This document shows, piece after piece, positions 29,944-39,731 of a stretch of DNA of 64,000 nt. The translations under genes were made by a program, and so were the position numbers. This DNA comes from Pycnococcus provasolii (Eukaryota; Chlorophyta; Pseudoscourfieldiophyceae; Pseudoscourfieldiales; Pycnococcaceae). Under the pieces are notes generated by a model. The model was not told the DNA's origin and searched no databases. It was given only the letters and a program-made list of their open reading frames with translations. Position 1 is the first letter of the stretch, and each line of letters starts with the position of its first letter. The DNA lies in assembly GCA_938743325.2 (NCBI GenBank), contig OW568879.1:496001-560000 (forward strand), in the 5' to 3' direction.

Positions 29944-31651
29944 AGTAGAGAACTGCGGTGTGGAGTGTGGAGTGAGCATGAAGAAATAAGAATGATTATA
30001 GAGAGGGACTGAACACAAACAACAAGAATAGTTGGGGGAGAGGGGGAGGCTGACGTGTATCCATAACCGAACCAAATAACCAAACCAAACCTCGGGAATA
30101 TCAGATAGCAAAATATCAAATATCAAATATCAAATATAGGTGTGTGTGTATCCGCCCCGCCGCCACATGGACAACCACTCACTCACTCCACCTTCTTTTC
30201 ACCTGGGCCTGGGAGAGAAATGTGCTTAGGTCATGGCCTCCCCCCTCCTATCCCTCCCCTCCCTCGCCATGCTCCACTGCACTGCTCCACTACTTTACTC
30301 CAAGGTTAAGGTCGCGCGAGGCTCATACATGTGTGTTAAGTACGCACCTTATTATGTTAGGGAGCTGGGTTAGAGGTGGCTTAAGGTGTATATACGTGCG
30401 CGTAACGGAACGGTGAGGTGAGGTGAGCGAAGAAAAGAGAGAAGAGAGAAGATTTCGAGGAAGGAATGTTTGCTTGTGTAGAAGAACAGAAGAACCGGAA
30501 CCTTGTTGTTAGTCGCGTGCCGCCACCTCAGGGGACCACCTCAGGGGCACGAGCGGACGCGGTCCCGGTGGGGGAGGTCGACGTGGACGGATCTGCCCTA
30601 GGACGTAGTCGAGTTCAGAGGTACTAAGCGCAACGCAACTGACGTCCCGTCCGAATCTCATGACGCAGGGACCAATGATAAGGCGCATCGTGATGAGCAA
30701 CGTTGCTTTTTTCCCTGACGAAAAGAGAGCAAATATCAGGCAGAATCACGAAAAGGCACGCAAAAGGCACGCAAAGCAGGGTGGCGGCACGTCTTGGTAC
30801 AGTGACGTCTGCAAGGCAAGGGCTAACTACCGCCCGCAATGGTCCGCAAATCCGCAGTTCCTTCGTTACGACTCCCCTTCATTTCGGGCAACAACAACGG
30901 CTTGACAGTACCCGGTAGTTCTCCAGGGTGGCGTGCGCCCAAAATAATGAATCTCATCAGAACCTTGACGAACGAAGAAGCAAGATATCTTACCGGATGT
31001 GCCGTAGGAACTACAGTACGGGTAGCCGGGGAAGGTTAACATCGTAGGTACCCTACCTACAGCAGTGTCATTTTTACCGGCTCATGCCTCGTGCAGACTG
31101 CATGGCCAGCCTGCAGTCGAATGGGGTAAGTTCTTCGAGTTGCGAGTTGAAGGCGAGCCCTCTCTCTCTCCCAGGCAGCCAGGTCTCGCTCCAGGCTCGA
31201 AAGGCAGAAGTGATACCCGAGAAGGCTAAGAGGTGTGCCCGGCGAGCGAGGGACGAGGGTTGGGACTCACGCGTTTCCACAGGGCCAGAAGGGCAGATTT
31301 GGCTGTTAGATTGGGGCTCGTAACCCTAGCAAGACTCGCATACAGTAAACCCTAACCTCTTCCTGCCAGGTGCCAGCAGAGTTTCGCTTGTGCGCCATGT
31401 TCACGTTCATTCTCGCTCACTCTCAAGTGGCCACCTAGGTGGACTGTGTTGTGGTACTTTCAGATTTCAGATTGGATGGACCTGTAAGATATTGTTGCGT
31501 GTGTGCGTGAGTGCGTGCGTGCGAACTTTGAGTGTAGCGACCACCGGCCGACTGACGAGCGAGCAGACTCGCCGTGCCCGTTATTACTACTGCTACCCTT
31601 ACTGACCTGGTGGTTACCCCGAACGTACCCGGGTCGTACATTCAACGGACC
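29944..31651. other. 1.7-kb intergenic region between lactonase and TIR-like genes
   Basis: No gene I can support; open stretches are short and lack family-like sequence. It holds a CAAATAT microsatellite (about 30110-30137), an AACCAAA-type stretch (30060-30090), and two telomere-like motifs upstream of the TIR-like gene (GTAACCCTAGC at about 31321 and GTAAACCCTAACC at about 31345). A strong donor-like GGGGTAAGT at about 31124-31132 hints at an unannotated transcript. Confidence 0.4.
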
Positions 31652-34009
31652 ATGTCAATGTCGAGATCCAGAAGCGCGAAAATTCAAGCGGAACGTGATG
31701 TGTTTGAGAATAAATCGATAAGTCGCGTTGGCGTGTCAGGGACATTTCTCGAGGACTTCATGATGCGCGTGCTGCCTCAGTTTGGACTTACCAAAGAAGC
31801 CTTAAGCACGCCGAAGACACGCGAGCAGTGGCTGGAACGCTTAATGCCGGATTACAGCAAGCATCCAAGCGATGTGACGACGGTGCACGACGAACGGATG
31901 CATTTGACATTTGGCTACGACGTGGACGGAAAGGAGGTTGAGCTCGTTGAGCTCGGCGACGGCTTGCTGGCGCGCAAGAGCGACGTTGAACACGTGCGCA
32001 AGCTCGTGCGTCTGCCACGGTGCCGCAACAAAGATTGGGAACTCGTAGAGGCGGAGGTTGACCTGACAGAACTCCCGGCCGAGATTGATGCTGATACGCC
32101 ACTACGCGTGCGCGTAAAGGACGACTTTCGCTCTGAGTGGATGGACTTTCTCAACGCTCGCGAAGTCGCACTCGTCAAGACGTCGGATATCGTCGACTTC
32201 GTTGTCAAGTCTATCACGCAGTGGAAGAACGGCAGGCAGCTTGTCGCAACACTGAACGAGGAGTTTACGAAGAGCGAGCGCAAGACGTACGTTGAGCATG
32301 TCGCTGATGTGCACCCGAAAGGCCGCGAGTGGGTCGAGCAAAATTATCTCGGCGGCGGGCAGAAACTTGTCTTCGTTTCTCATGCATGGATGTCGTCGTT
32401 GACTGACCTCGTGGAAGCACTTCAAGATGATAGTGAGAGATTGCACGATACCGCAGCTTCATACTACATTGACATTTTGTGCAGAAATCAGTGGATTGTT
32501 AATTCAGAGGATACCGAAATGGAATTAGAAATTTTGGCATCTTCCGCGAATCGTTTTGTGATTGTGTTGTGTTCGCCATGGAATGCTTTATTAGTGCTTC
32601 GCAGAATCTGGTGTATGTTTGAAATCATGAATGCCATACGAGCAGACGTGCCAATCTCGGTGATAATGACTAATCGTGAGATACGCTCTGAACTGAAGCA
32701 ATATAAAGGTAGTCGCCGTAAAATCATCGCCCGTATCAACGAATCGGTTTCTCATTTTGATATTCGCAGGGCAGAAGCTACGTTTCGAGAAGATAAAAAA
32801 TACATTCTTGCTCTTGCAGCACAAAGATTGTGTGATAAGTTCGAATTAAGTGGGGGGGCAGAAGATGCACTGGATCGCTTCAATTTTATCGTTACAATGG
32901 CAGTGACCCAAGCTTTGAAGAACTTTTTTTTCGTGGATAGAGGAACTATTGATTACAGGGTGACAGTCTTGATCACAATTCCCACTTTGAGAATGCGAAT
33001 ATGGCGCACGGCTCATACGTATAATGCGGAACTCATCGCGCAGCTGGCAAAGACATTACATCGAATGAATATGCCAGGATACCCTAAACTTTATCGTGAG
33101 GCACTTGCTCAGAGGGCAGAGGTAGCAAGGCGCAAAACGCACCAGGAGAACTTCAAGGAATTCTGCCAGGCCAAGGGCGAGTGTGTTCCTCATCACACGA
33201 CTCAGCATCCTGATGTTTGTCGTGGCTTGTCAGTTGGGTACATCAAGAATCTTGCCCAAAAACATAGATTGGGCGGGTACAAGACGAAGCATGTTGTACG
33301 TGATTTCGTGAAGCCAAAAACAAAGGACGAGCAGAGTCGTTTCATCGATCTCAGCAGTGAACGCGAGAATGCGACGAATGTTGCTGAGGTGTTCATTTCT
33401 CACTGTTGGGAGGGTGACTTTCAAGATGTGCTTGATGGAATTCAAGAGCTCGGAGACGATCGTATCGTCTGGCTGGATATATTTTGCGTCAACCAACATG
33501 GCGATGGTTCAGACGATGCAAGAAAACAAAATAAGGACGACGTCGATAACTTTAAGGTCGTATTGAAGTCGTGCAGCAGCTTGCTTCTCATCATATCAAA
33601 GATTGTTCAGAATCGATGTAGTGTTGGCAGCTGCTTTGTTGGGATGTCGATCTGCCGAAAGAAATTGAAAGATCTGCCGAAAGAAATTGAAAAAAAGATC
33701 CCATTCTTCCGTATCTGGTGCCTAAATGAACTCTTCAATGCTCACATGTTCTATAAGGACAAGATCTTTATGTTGCCAGGCCGAAATCCGCCGTCAATTT
33801 TTAAAGAACTCTCCGAACTTGTTGATGTCGAAAGAGCTGAGGCGACGAAACAAAGCGACATACAGCTTGTGCAAGGGTGGATCAAGGATGCTTGTGGATT
33901 CGAAGAACTGAACCGAACCATCAAACGTGTGGTTGCGAATGTCGAATGGAATTCTGGTGACAGGATTTTTCAAAACATACGTGCATCATCGATAGACAAA
34001 AAGAGCTAA
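31652..34009 (+). CDS. Protein with two TIR-like (SHxW...WCxxE) modules
   Basis: 785 residues, one exon, starting at ATG 31652. The first 230 residues are soluble and not recognised. Module 1 (about 238-350) reads KLVFVSHAWMSSLTDLVEAL, then YYIDILCRNQW, VIVLCSPWNALLVLRRIWCM, then FEI. After a helical linker, module 2 (about 575-710) repeats the plan: AEVFISHCWEGDFQDVLDGI, then RIVWLDIFCVNQHGDG, LLLIISKI, and FFRIWCLNELFNAH. The order (strand plus SHxW, strand plus D-I-x-C-x-N-Q, strand, then R-I-W-C-x-x-E) resembles TIR domains; in plant TIRs the Glu after WC is the NAD-cleaving residue. So this may be a tandem TIR-type NADase or signalling protein; that is inference. No NB-ARC, LRR or membrane segment is seen. 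From about 32440 the gene becomes clearly more AT-rich than its 5' third. Confidence 0.7.
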   Translation: MSMSRSRSAKIQAERDVFENKSISRVGVSGTFLEDFMMRVLPQFGLTKEALSTPKTREQWLERLMPDYSKHPSDVTTVHDERMHLTFGYDVDGKEVELVELGDGLLARKSDVEHVRKLVRLPRCRNKDWELVEAEVDLTELPAEIDADTPLRVRVKDDFRSEWMDFLNAREVALVKTSDIVDFVVKSITQWKNGRQLVATLNEEFTKSERKTYVEHVADVHPKGREWVEQNYLGGGQKLVFVSHAWMSSLTDLVEALQDDSERLHDTAASYYIDILCRNQWIVNSEDTEMELEILASSANRFVIVLCSPWNALLVLRRIWCMFEIMNAIRADVPISVIMTNREIRSELKQYKGSRRKIIARINESVSHFDIRRAEATFREDKKYILALAAQRLCDKFELSGGAEDALDRFNFIVTMAVTQALKNFFFVDRGTIDYRVTVLITIPTLRMRIWRTAHTYNAELIAQLAKTLHRMNMPGYPKLYREALAQRAEVARRKTHQENFKEFCQAKGECVPHHTTQHPDVCRGLSVGYIKNLAQKHRLGGYKTKHVVRDFVKPKTKDEQSRFIDLSSERENATNVAEVFISHCWEGDFQDVLDGIQELGDDRIVWLDIFCVNQHGDGSDDARKQNKDDVDNFKVVLKSCSSLLLIISKIVQNRCSVGSCFVGMSICRKKLKDLPKEIEKKIPFFRIWCLNELFNAHMFYKDKIFMLPGRNPPSIFKELSELVDVERAEATKQSDIQLVQGWIKDACGFEELNRTIKRVVANVEWNSGDRIFQNIRASSIDKKS

Positions 34010-35021
34010 AGATGTAATAAATTTTTAGGCACACAGAGAGATGAAAATTGTATCATATATAATGAAATTTGTTTTTAATTATTGACGAAAAAGAGGGTGC
34101 GCTGAACCTCTTAGATGTATGGCAGTGTTCCCACTTCACTAGTACTAGGAAGGAACCCAAGCTTCCAAGCAGTTCAAAAGAGACGTTCAAACTCGAAAGA
34201 AACAGGCACACTGCACACACGTACCTATACACGTGTGTTGTCTCTTGACGTGGCAAACACACAAATATTAATCTTGGATCCAGCTCCACGTGGACTTTTG
34301 TTTGTACCAACAACAACTGTTGCAATCAAGGTTGCAAGAAATGGCAGGAAGGAGGTTGCGCAACACCACGGGTACTTTATACGGTAGGAAGCCAACTCTT
34401 TGCCAGCTCATGATAGGTTAGTAGGCTCCAGTGCTCAGGCTGGAGCTCTCGTGTCGTGTACGTCCTGACTCGGAGGACAACGACAAGAAGAAGAGTCGTT
34501 CCCGATGCAGCAGATTCGGACTCTCCCTCCTCGTCCTGTGCTGCAAGTCCAAGTGGTGTATGAGCAGGTGCCACCTCGGCTCGGCCAAGTGCCACTGTGG
34601 AGCTCCCCGTCCCCTCCAAGCAGGTGCTGCAAGTGGTGACCCGTGAGTGGTGAGAGTGCACCGCAAGTACTTGGGGAAGAAGGGCAAGTAGTGGACGAAA
34701 AGAAGAGTCGTTCCCGATGCAGCATAGTTACTGTACAGTAAGAGTAGTGCAAGAGTGCACTGCGAGAGTGTATCTCGTCGACGAAACAAGAGGCCACGCG
34801 CCCACTTGCATTATTCTTTCCCAGGACCCGTCACCCGTAGTCGGAGGGTTCCAGTGAGTCCGATCGCGCCTTTCGCCAACCACCATTCCAATTTCCACCA
34901 AGCTCTGCTCATTCTCATTCCCACCCTTCAGATCACTCCTCACTTCTCATTCTTCCCTTCTCTTGCACTCACTCACTCACTCTCTCTCCCTTGTGTGATA
35001 CTATACACACATACTCTTACT
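34010..35021. other. 1.0-kb intergenic region with a 25-bp direct repeat
   Basis: No supported gene. AT-rich to about 34390, then GC-richer. Two exact 25-bp copies beginning AAGAAGAGTCGTTCCCGATG lie at 34488-34512 and 34700-34724. CACTCACTCAC-type sequence (about 34967-34990) precedes the next gene. Confidence 0.45.
34488..34724. repeat. Pair of exact 25-bp direct repeats
   Basis: Copies at 34488-34512 and 34700-34724, offset 212 bp, both starting AAGAAGAGTCGTTCCCGATG and followed by CAGCA. The segment between is not recognised. They could mark a small insertion or a local duplication. Confidence 0.65.
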
Positions 35022-36191
35022 ATGTCTGTGTCTATGTCTTTCTCGAACTTCACTGCTTTATTTGCTCTTTCGCCGATTTGGAAACCTCGCACGTGGTTTT
35101 CTTCATCAGAGAAGAAGAAGCCAAGTCTTCAGAAAAATAATAATGTGGTGGTGAAATCATCGTCGAAGTCGTCGAAATGGATTCAGAAAGGATTGTTCAA
35201 GAACAAGTCGAAGAAAACTACTGCTGTGAGTGCTACTACAGATGAGGTGGTGCAAGATCAAAATCAAGACGGATCTGCTCCTGTGACTCCTCCACCACCT
35301 GCTTCTCCACCATCCGGCCTCATGCCACGCTCAGTGGTCAGTGCATCACCTACTACAACTACTTCTACTACTAACAACCAAAATCTGGATCAAGACGAAC
35401 AACCGGGTAGTGCGGTCCCGCCGCCGTGCTTCTCCCTGCGCAACTTCATCTTACGCTCACGCAAGAAGTCGTCGCGCAAAGTGCGTTTCGCAGACAATCA
35501 GTACTTCGATGACAGCACCACGAGTCCGGTGGATAAAACACGCAAGTACTCGACGAAAATGCTCAAAAAGGCCTGGGAGAAGGCCAGCAAAGAGCTCGAC
35601 TTCAGGTGGGTCGTGAACGTCACGCAAAGGGAGTGCTTCACCACGCACAAAGGCGAGTGCGACGATACGCTGGAACGGATCTTCCACGTACCGTATGCAC
35701 TCTCGCAGGATGTCGTCGACTTCATCGTCCCGTGGCCAAGCTATGTCCGTAAGACCGAAGCAAAGCTCAACGCCAGCGACGCGCCGCACGACCTTGCCCT
35801 CAAGACGATCGTCATGCGCAACCTCGGGAGGTGGTCGCCGACCGACGTGGTCCACCGCATCAACTGCTACAAGGATCTGGAATACCTCGTGGAGAGGTAC
35901 TGGGTGTGGATCGGCGAATGCACATGCATTGACGACGATTTGACCGCGACCGCGCTCGCCCTGAAGATCTACGGTGCGGAGAAGAACGCGGTGGTGGATA
36001 AACTCAGCCGCCACTGCATATCTATTCACGCGAACATGGACTTCTGGAATCATAACGCCGGCTTGCGTACGCTGCTCCGCGCCGTCGATCTTGACGAAGA
36101 GTACCACCGCGTGACGCCTGTCAAGAAAATCAAGTCGTGGAAAACAGACGACGTCGCGAGGTGCAGGCTCAACTTAGAAAGAATCAGGTAA
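35022..36191 (+). CDS. Unrecognised protein, Ser/Lys-rich N terminus
   Basis: 389 residues from ATG 35022. The first 210 residues are low complexity (Ser, Lys, Thr, Pro) with a basic patch (LRSRKKSSRKVRFADNQYF). Residues about 220-389 look like a folded domain with many aromatic and Cys residues: AWEKASKELDFRWVVNVTQR, then LERIFHVPYALSQDVVDFIV, INCYKDLEYLVERYWVWIGE and HANMDFWNHNAGLRTLLRAV. I know no family for it. The frame stops three bases into a consensus donor (AATCAG then GTAAGA at 36188). An acceptor CTACAG at 36284-36289 would remove 102 nt and change only the last few residues. It follows the TIR-like gene on the same strand, 1 kb away. Confidence 0.6.
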   Translation: MSVSMSFSNFTALFALSPIWKPRTWFSSSEKKKPSLQKNNNVVVKSSSKSSKWIQKGLFKNKSKKTTAVSATTDEVVQDQNQDGSAPVTPPPPASPPSGLMPRSVVSASPTTTTSTTNNQNLDQDEQPGSAVPPPCFSLRNFILRSRKKSSRKVRFADNQYFDDSTTSPVDKTRKYSTKMLKKAWEKASKELDFRWVVNVTQRECFTTHKGECDDTLERIFHVPYALSQDVVDFIVPWPSYVRKTEAKLNASDAPHDLALKTIVMRNLGRWSPTDVVHRINCYKDLEYLVERYWVWIGECTCIDDDLTATALALKIYGAEKNAVVDKLSRHCISIHANMDFWNHNAGLRTLLRAVDLDEEYHRVTPVKKIKSWKTDDVARCRLNLERIR

Positions 36192-37041
36192 GATGTCTCG
36201 CCTTTGCTTAGGCTTAGTTGCAATGTGGTGTCACATTTTTTGACGATGTGTGTGTGTGTCAGTGTGTGTGTGTCCATTTGTTGCTACAGAAAAATGTATC
36301 TATCTGTAATTACACACTTTTATTTTTATAACAACAAGTAACCTTAAGGTAAACTTCCCTGCCCTTAAGTTGTTGTACCTCCTTCTTGTTGTATCTCCAC
36401 TTTCTCGCACTTTTTTTCGCACGTGACGCACATCTGATTTTGTGTGATGGAGTTGTGGTAAGCCAAGCACGCGCCACGTTTCGTCTCAGGATTGCGCTCA
36501 CTTTCTGTTTGTTTCTTGCGGCAATATCGAACATGCCACGATATTTTCCGTCATTTGCTCCACCGAAGCGTCGAGCGGCTCTTGGACGTATTGTTTGAGC
36601 GCATCCCAATTCCCACACGTCCTTACTAGTTACTACTAACCATCGCAGTGGCCAAAAGCCTCCTTCTTTGATCCGTTGTACCTCCTTTGTTGTTGCTCTT
36701 GTCGAGGCGAGAGCGGTCCCGAAGCAAGCAAGTACTGCAAATATTCACTTGATTACGCGCTTGGCCGATATTGTCTTCGTGCGCCGCGCGCGCGTCAGCC
36801 GTGGTTGCACGACCGTCGACCGGGATCCCAAAAATTTCCCCATATCACGGACTATGGGATTCAATCCACAACGGATCCCCAAAAGCCGATTTAGGCTTCT
36901 CTCTGAGTTGCCCAGGGACGACGATGTGGTTTTTTTTGTGGCGATGGCGACGACAGTGACGACAACACGTTCCATTATTTTAAGAAAGAGAGTTCTTGTT
37001 TTATTACACATCTTGTTTTTCACTTGCTGGTTGGTGAATCT
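36192..37041. other. Intergenic region with repeat core
   Basis: No supported gene. GT microsatellite at about 36247-36273 and a T-rich stretch at about 36408-36420. A sequence with the core CGACCGGGATCCCAAAAA (36817-36834), extending to about 36900, resembles 17367-17384 and, inverted, about 49300-49376. Confidence 0.4.
36805..36900 (+). repeat. Dispersed CGGGATCC repeat, copy near DSS1
   Basis: Core TGCACGACCGTCGACCGGGA with CCCAAAAA following, then a stretch TCCACAACGGATCCCCAAAA with GCCGATTT. The minus strand of 49300-49376 has TGCACGACCGGGATCCCG and TCCACGACGGGTCCCCGATT in the same order. The copy at 17367 shares only the core. Family unknown. Confidence 0.5.
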
Positions 37042-37443
37042 TTACTTCATGGCCATGAGCTCCGCCCTTAGTTTCCTGCACAAAGGCGTGGTGTTGAGTT
37101 GTTTTGTTTGTGTGTGTGTGAAGCGTGTGAGCGTGTGAGTTATCGATCGTTATTCGCGTGAACGTTTTGTATATATATAAGTGTATTGTGACTGTACGTA
37201 CGCAGTGAAGTCGTCTCCTAAGTTACTTTCCCCTGCGGTGTCGTCATCCCAGTCGTCTTCCCAGAGTTGTTCTTCTTGCTTGAGGTCCTCGGGTGCGAGT
37301 TCGTGTGATTCGAACTCCTCGAATTCGTCATCTTCGTCAAGTACGTCCATCTCCGCGTTCGCTGCTGATTCAGGCTTGGAAGGTTTTTCAGCCTCTTCAG
37401 GCTTCGACGTTGTTTTCTTCGAAGCCGAAGAAGGGTTCGCCAT
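37042..37443 (-). CDS. SEM1: 26S proteasome subunit DSS1/SEM1, two exons
   Basis: Exons on the minus strand are 37443-37202 and 37075-37042, giving 91 residues. The acidic core EDDEFEEFESHELAPEDLKQ, then LWEDDWDDDTAGESNLGDDF, is the DSS1 signature, with the two acidic-aromatic blocks and WE/DDWDDD. Read without splicing, the C terminus would be an unrelated tail (TAYVQSQYTYIY). Removing the intron (donor GTACGT at 37201, acceptor TGCAG ending at 37076, 126 nt) gives GDDFTAKLRAELMAMK, the conserved helix of the family (compare DDFSNQLRAEL in animals). DSS1/SEM1 is a small disordered protein of the proteasome lid that also binds BRCA2-type and TREX-2 partners. It is divergent from CCT1. Confidence 0.92.
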
Positions 37444-37900
37444 GATGACTCTAACTTACAGAGTAAGGTAGTTTATTATATGGGAAGGAAAGAATGAAAC
37501 CGAAAACGAAAACGCGAAGAGGAAGAGGGCGGCAAAAACCCAAACCAAACTGGTCCCAAAGACAGGAAACCCAAAGACAGGAAACCCAAGGAGAGGAAAG
37601 GGGAGGAGGAAAAGAGGAGGAGGAAAAACCTAAAACCTAAAACCTAAAACCTAAAAGCCCAACGGCCTAACCCTAGCCCTAACCCTAATCCCGGGGGATT
37701 CTCGTAGGGTCCCCCACCTATTAAAATCTAGGGCTTTGTTCCATGTTCCAGCACTCTCTGAGAGTCGCCTACCCTACCAAGGTGAAAGAAAAAGCCGCGC
37801 CCCTTCCCTTCCCTTCCCCTTCCCTTCCCCTTCCCCCCTGTTTTGTTCTGGTTTCATTCTTCGCTCCTCTTTTTCGCTTGTGTGCTTGTGTTGTTTGATC
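37444..37900. promoter_or_regulatory. Divergent promoter region DSS1 / CCT1 with telomere-like repeats
   Basis: 457 bp. It contains two tandem copies of a 15-17-bp CCAAAGACAGGAAAC unit (about 37555-37590), four exact CCTAAAA heptamers (37629-37656) and a CCTAACCCTAGCCCTAACCC run (37666-37692), then a CCCTTCCCTTCCCC leader tract (37800-37835). The telomere-like motifs lie 210-270 bp before the CCT1 start and 185-250 bp before DSS1. Confidence 0.55.
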
Positions 37901-39553
37901 ATGGCGACGATGGCGATGCCCGGCATGGGCAACCAGGGCGCGCTGCAGCTCGGAGGTGACCGCGAGACGGGACAGGACGTCCGCACGCAAAACGTCACGG
38001 CGATCATGGCGATCGCGAACATCGTCAAGTCGTCCCTAGGACCCGTGGGACTCGACAAGATGCTCGTCGACGATATCGGGGATGTCACCATCACCAACGA
38101 CGGCGCGACCATTCTCAAACTGCTCGAGGTGCAGCACCCCGCCGCGAAGATCCTCGTAGAACTCGCTGAACTGCAGGACCAGGAGGTTGGCGACGGCACC
38201 ACGTCTGTCGTGATCCTCGCGGCGGAACTCCTGAAGCGGGCGAACGAACTCGTCAAGAATAAGATCCACCCCACGTCCGTCATCTCAGGGTACCGTCTCG
38301 CAATGCGGGAGGCGTGCAAGTACGTCGAAGAACACCTCGCCATACCCGTCGCCACACTCGGAAAGGACACCATTCGCAACGCCGCCATGACGTCCATGAG
38401 CAGCAAGATCATCGGCGCCGACGCGCCGTTCTTCGCTGACCTCGTCTGCCGCGCTTGCGAGATGGTGAAGGTGACGGACATCATGGGCATAAAGACTGTG
38501 TACCCCATCAAGTCCATCTCCATACTCAAGGCGCACGGAAAGAGCTGCCGCGAGTCGACGATCGTCGACGGATACGCACTCAACGTCGGCAAGGCGGGGC
38601 AGGGCATGCCCGCGGTTGTGAAGAACGCGAAAATTGCGTGCCTGGACATCAACCTGCAGAAGGCGAAGATGCAAATGGGAGTGCAGGTGCTCGTGAACGA
38701 CCCTAGGGAGCTAGAGCGCATTCGCGCGGAGGAGCTAGACGTCACGAAGCGGCGAATTGAGATGATCATCCAAGCTGGCGCGAACGTCATCTTCACCACC
38801 AAGGGCATCGACGACATGGCGCTGAAGTACTTCGTCGAGGCGAAGGCGATCGCATGCCGCCGCGTTCCCATGGACGACATGAAGCGAATTGCCAAGGCGA
38901 CGGGCGCGCAGATCGTCGTCACGCTCGCCGACTTGGACGGCAACGAGTCGTTTGACGCCGCGTGCCTGGGAACGGCGGAGGAGGTTTCGGAGGATCGCGT
39001 ATGCGACGACGAGATGATCATGATCCGAGGGTGCTCGTCGAGCCGCGCGGTGACGATGCTGCTGCGCGGTGCGAACGACTACATGCTCGACGAGATGGAT
39101 CGGTCAATCCACGATGCGCTGTGCATCGTCAAGCGCTCGCTGGAAAGCGGTCAGGTGGTTCCTGGCGGTGGCGCGGTGGAGTCGAGCCTCTCCATTTACC
39201 TCGAGACGCTCGCGACAACGCTAGGGTCTCGCGAGCAGCTTGCGATCGCGGAGTTCGCCGAGAGCCTTCTTGTGATCCCGAAGATTCTCAGCGTGAATGC
39301 CGCGAAGGACGCGACGGAGCTCGTCGCGAAGCTGCGCGCTTACCACCACACAAGTCAGGTGAAGCCTGACAAAAAGCATCTCGCGCACTACGGCCTCGAC
39401 CTCGTCGAGGGCGTCGTGCGGAATAACGTGGAGGCGGGTGTGCTGGAGCCGGCAATGGCGAAGGTGAAGGTTCTTCAGTTCGCGACGGAGGCGGCGATCA
39501 CCATCCTGCGTATCGACGACCTCATCAGGCTCGAAGCTAAGGAGGAGCAGTAA
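37901..39553 (+). CDS. CCT1: T-complex chaperonin subunit alpha (CCT1)
   Basis: 550 residues, matching the family length (545-560). Group II chaperonin subunit of the cytosolic TRiC/CCT ring that folds actin and tubulin. Motifs: ANIVKSSLGPVGLDKMLVDD, then GDVTITNDGATILK, EVGDGTTSVVILAAELL (ATPase, about residue 97) and VVPGGGAVESSLSIYLE near residue 415. The start MATMAMPGMGNQGAL leads directly into the conserved equatorial domain. The frame is open upstream to 37736 but encodes only a Pro/Phe-rich leader, so ATG 37901 is chosen. The alpha assignment rests on overall likeness of the GDRETGQDVRTQNVTA start to CCT1. Confidence 0.95.
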   Translation: MATMAMPGMGNQGALQLGGDRETGQDVRTQNVTAIMAIANIVKSSLGPVGLDKMLVDDIGDVTITNDGATILKLLEVQHPAAKILVELAELQDQEVGDGTTSVVILAAELLKRANELVKNKIHPTSVISGYRLAMREACKYVEEHLAIPVATLGKDTIRNAAMTSMSSKIIGADAPFFADLVCRACEMVKVTDIMGIKTVYPIKSISILKAHGKSCRESTIVDGYALNVGKAGQGMPAVVKNAKIACLDINLQKAKMQMGVQVLVNDPRELERIRAEELDVTKRRIEMIIQAGANVIFTTKGIDDMALKYFVEAKAIACRRVPMDDMKRIAKATGAQIVVTLADLDGNESFDAACLGTAEEVSEDRVCDDEMIMIRGCSSSRAVTMLLRGANDYMLDEMDRSIHDALCIVKRSLESGQVVPGGGAVESSLSIYLETLATTLGSREQLAIAEFAESLLVIPKILSVNAAKDATELVAKLRAYHHTSQVKPDKKHLAHYGLDLVEGVVRNNVEAGVLEPAMAKVKVLQFATEAAITILRIDDLIRLEAKEEQ

Positions 39554-39731
39554 GAGAGGGCGGCTTGAGAAGAAATGCTGCTAGCTCTGAAAATAACAAT
39601 CGTCGATGAAGTGGACCCAACACAGTAACGAAAGCACGAATATTTCTCTTTTTTTTCCCTATCGCACAAAAAAATAAATAAGAATTAAAGTACATTCCAC
39701 TACTGAAGGGAAGGGAGAAATCTTTGATCTC

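Noticed and set aside
31084-31323. Short open frame upstream of the TIR-like gene
   Set aside because: No protein-like features; it also overlaps a similar minus-strand frame.
37774-39021. 415-codon minus-strand frame across CCT1
   Set aside because: Antisense shadow of a conserved chaperonin gene.
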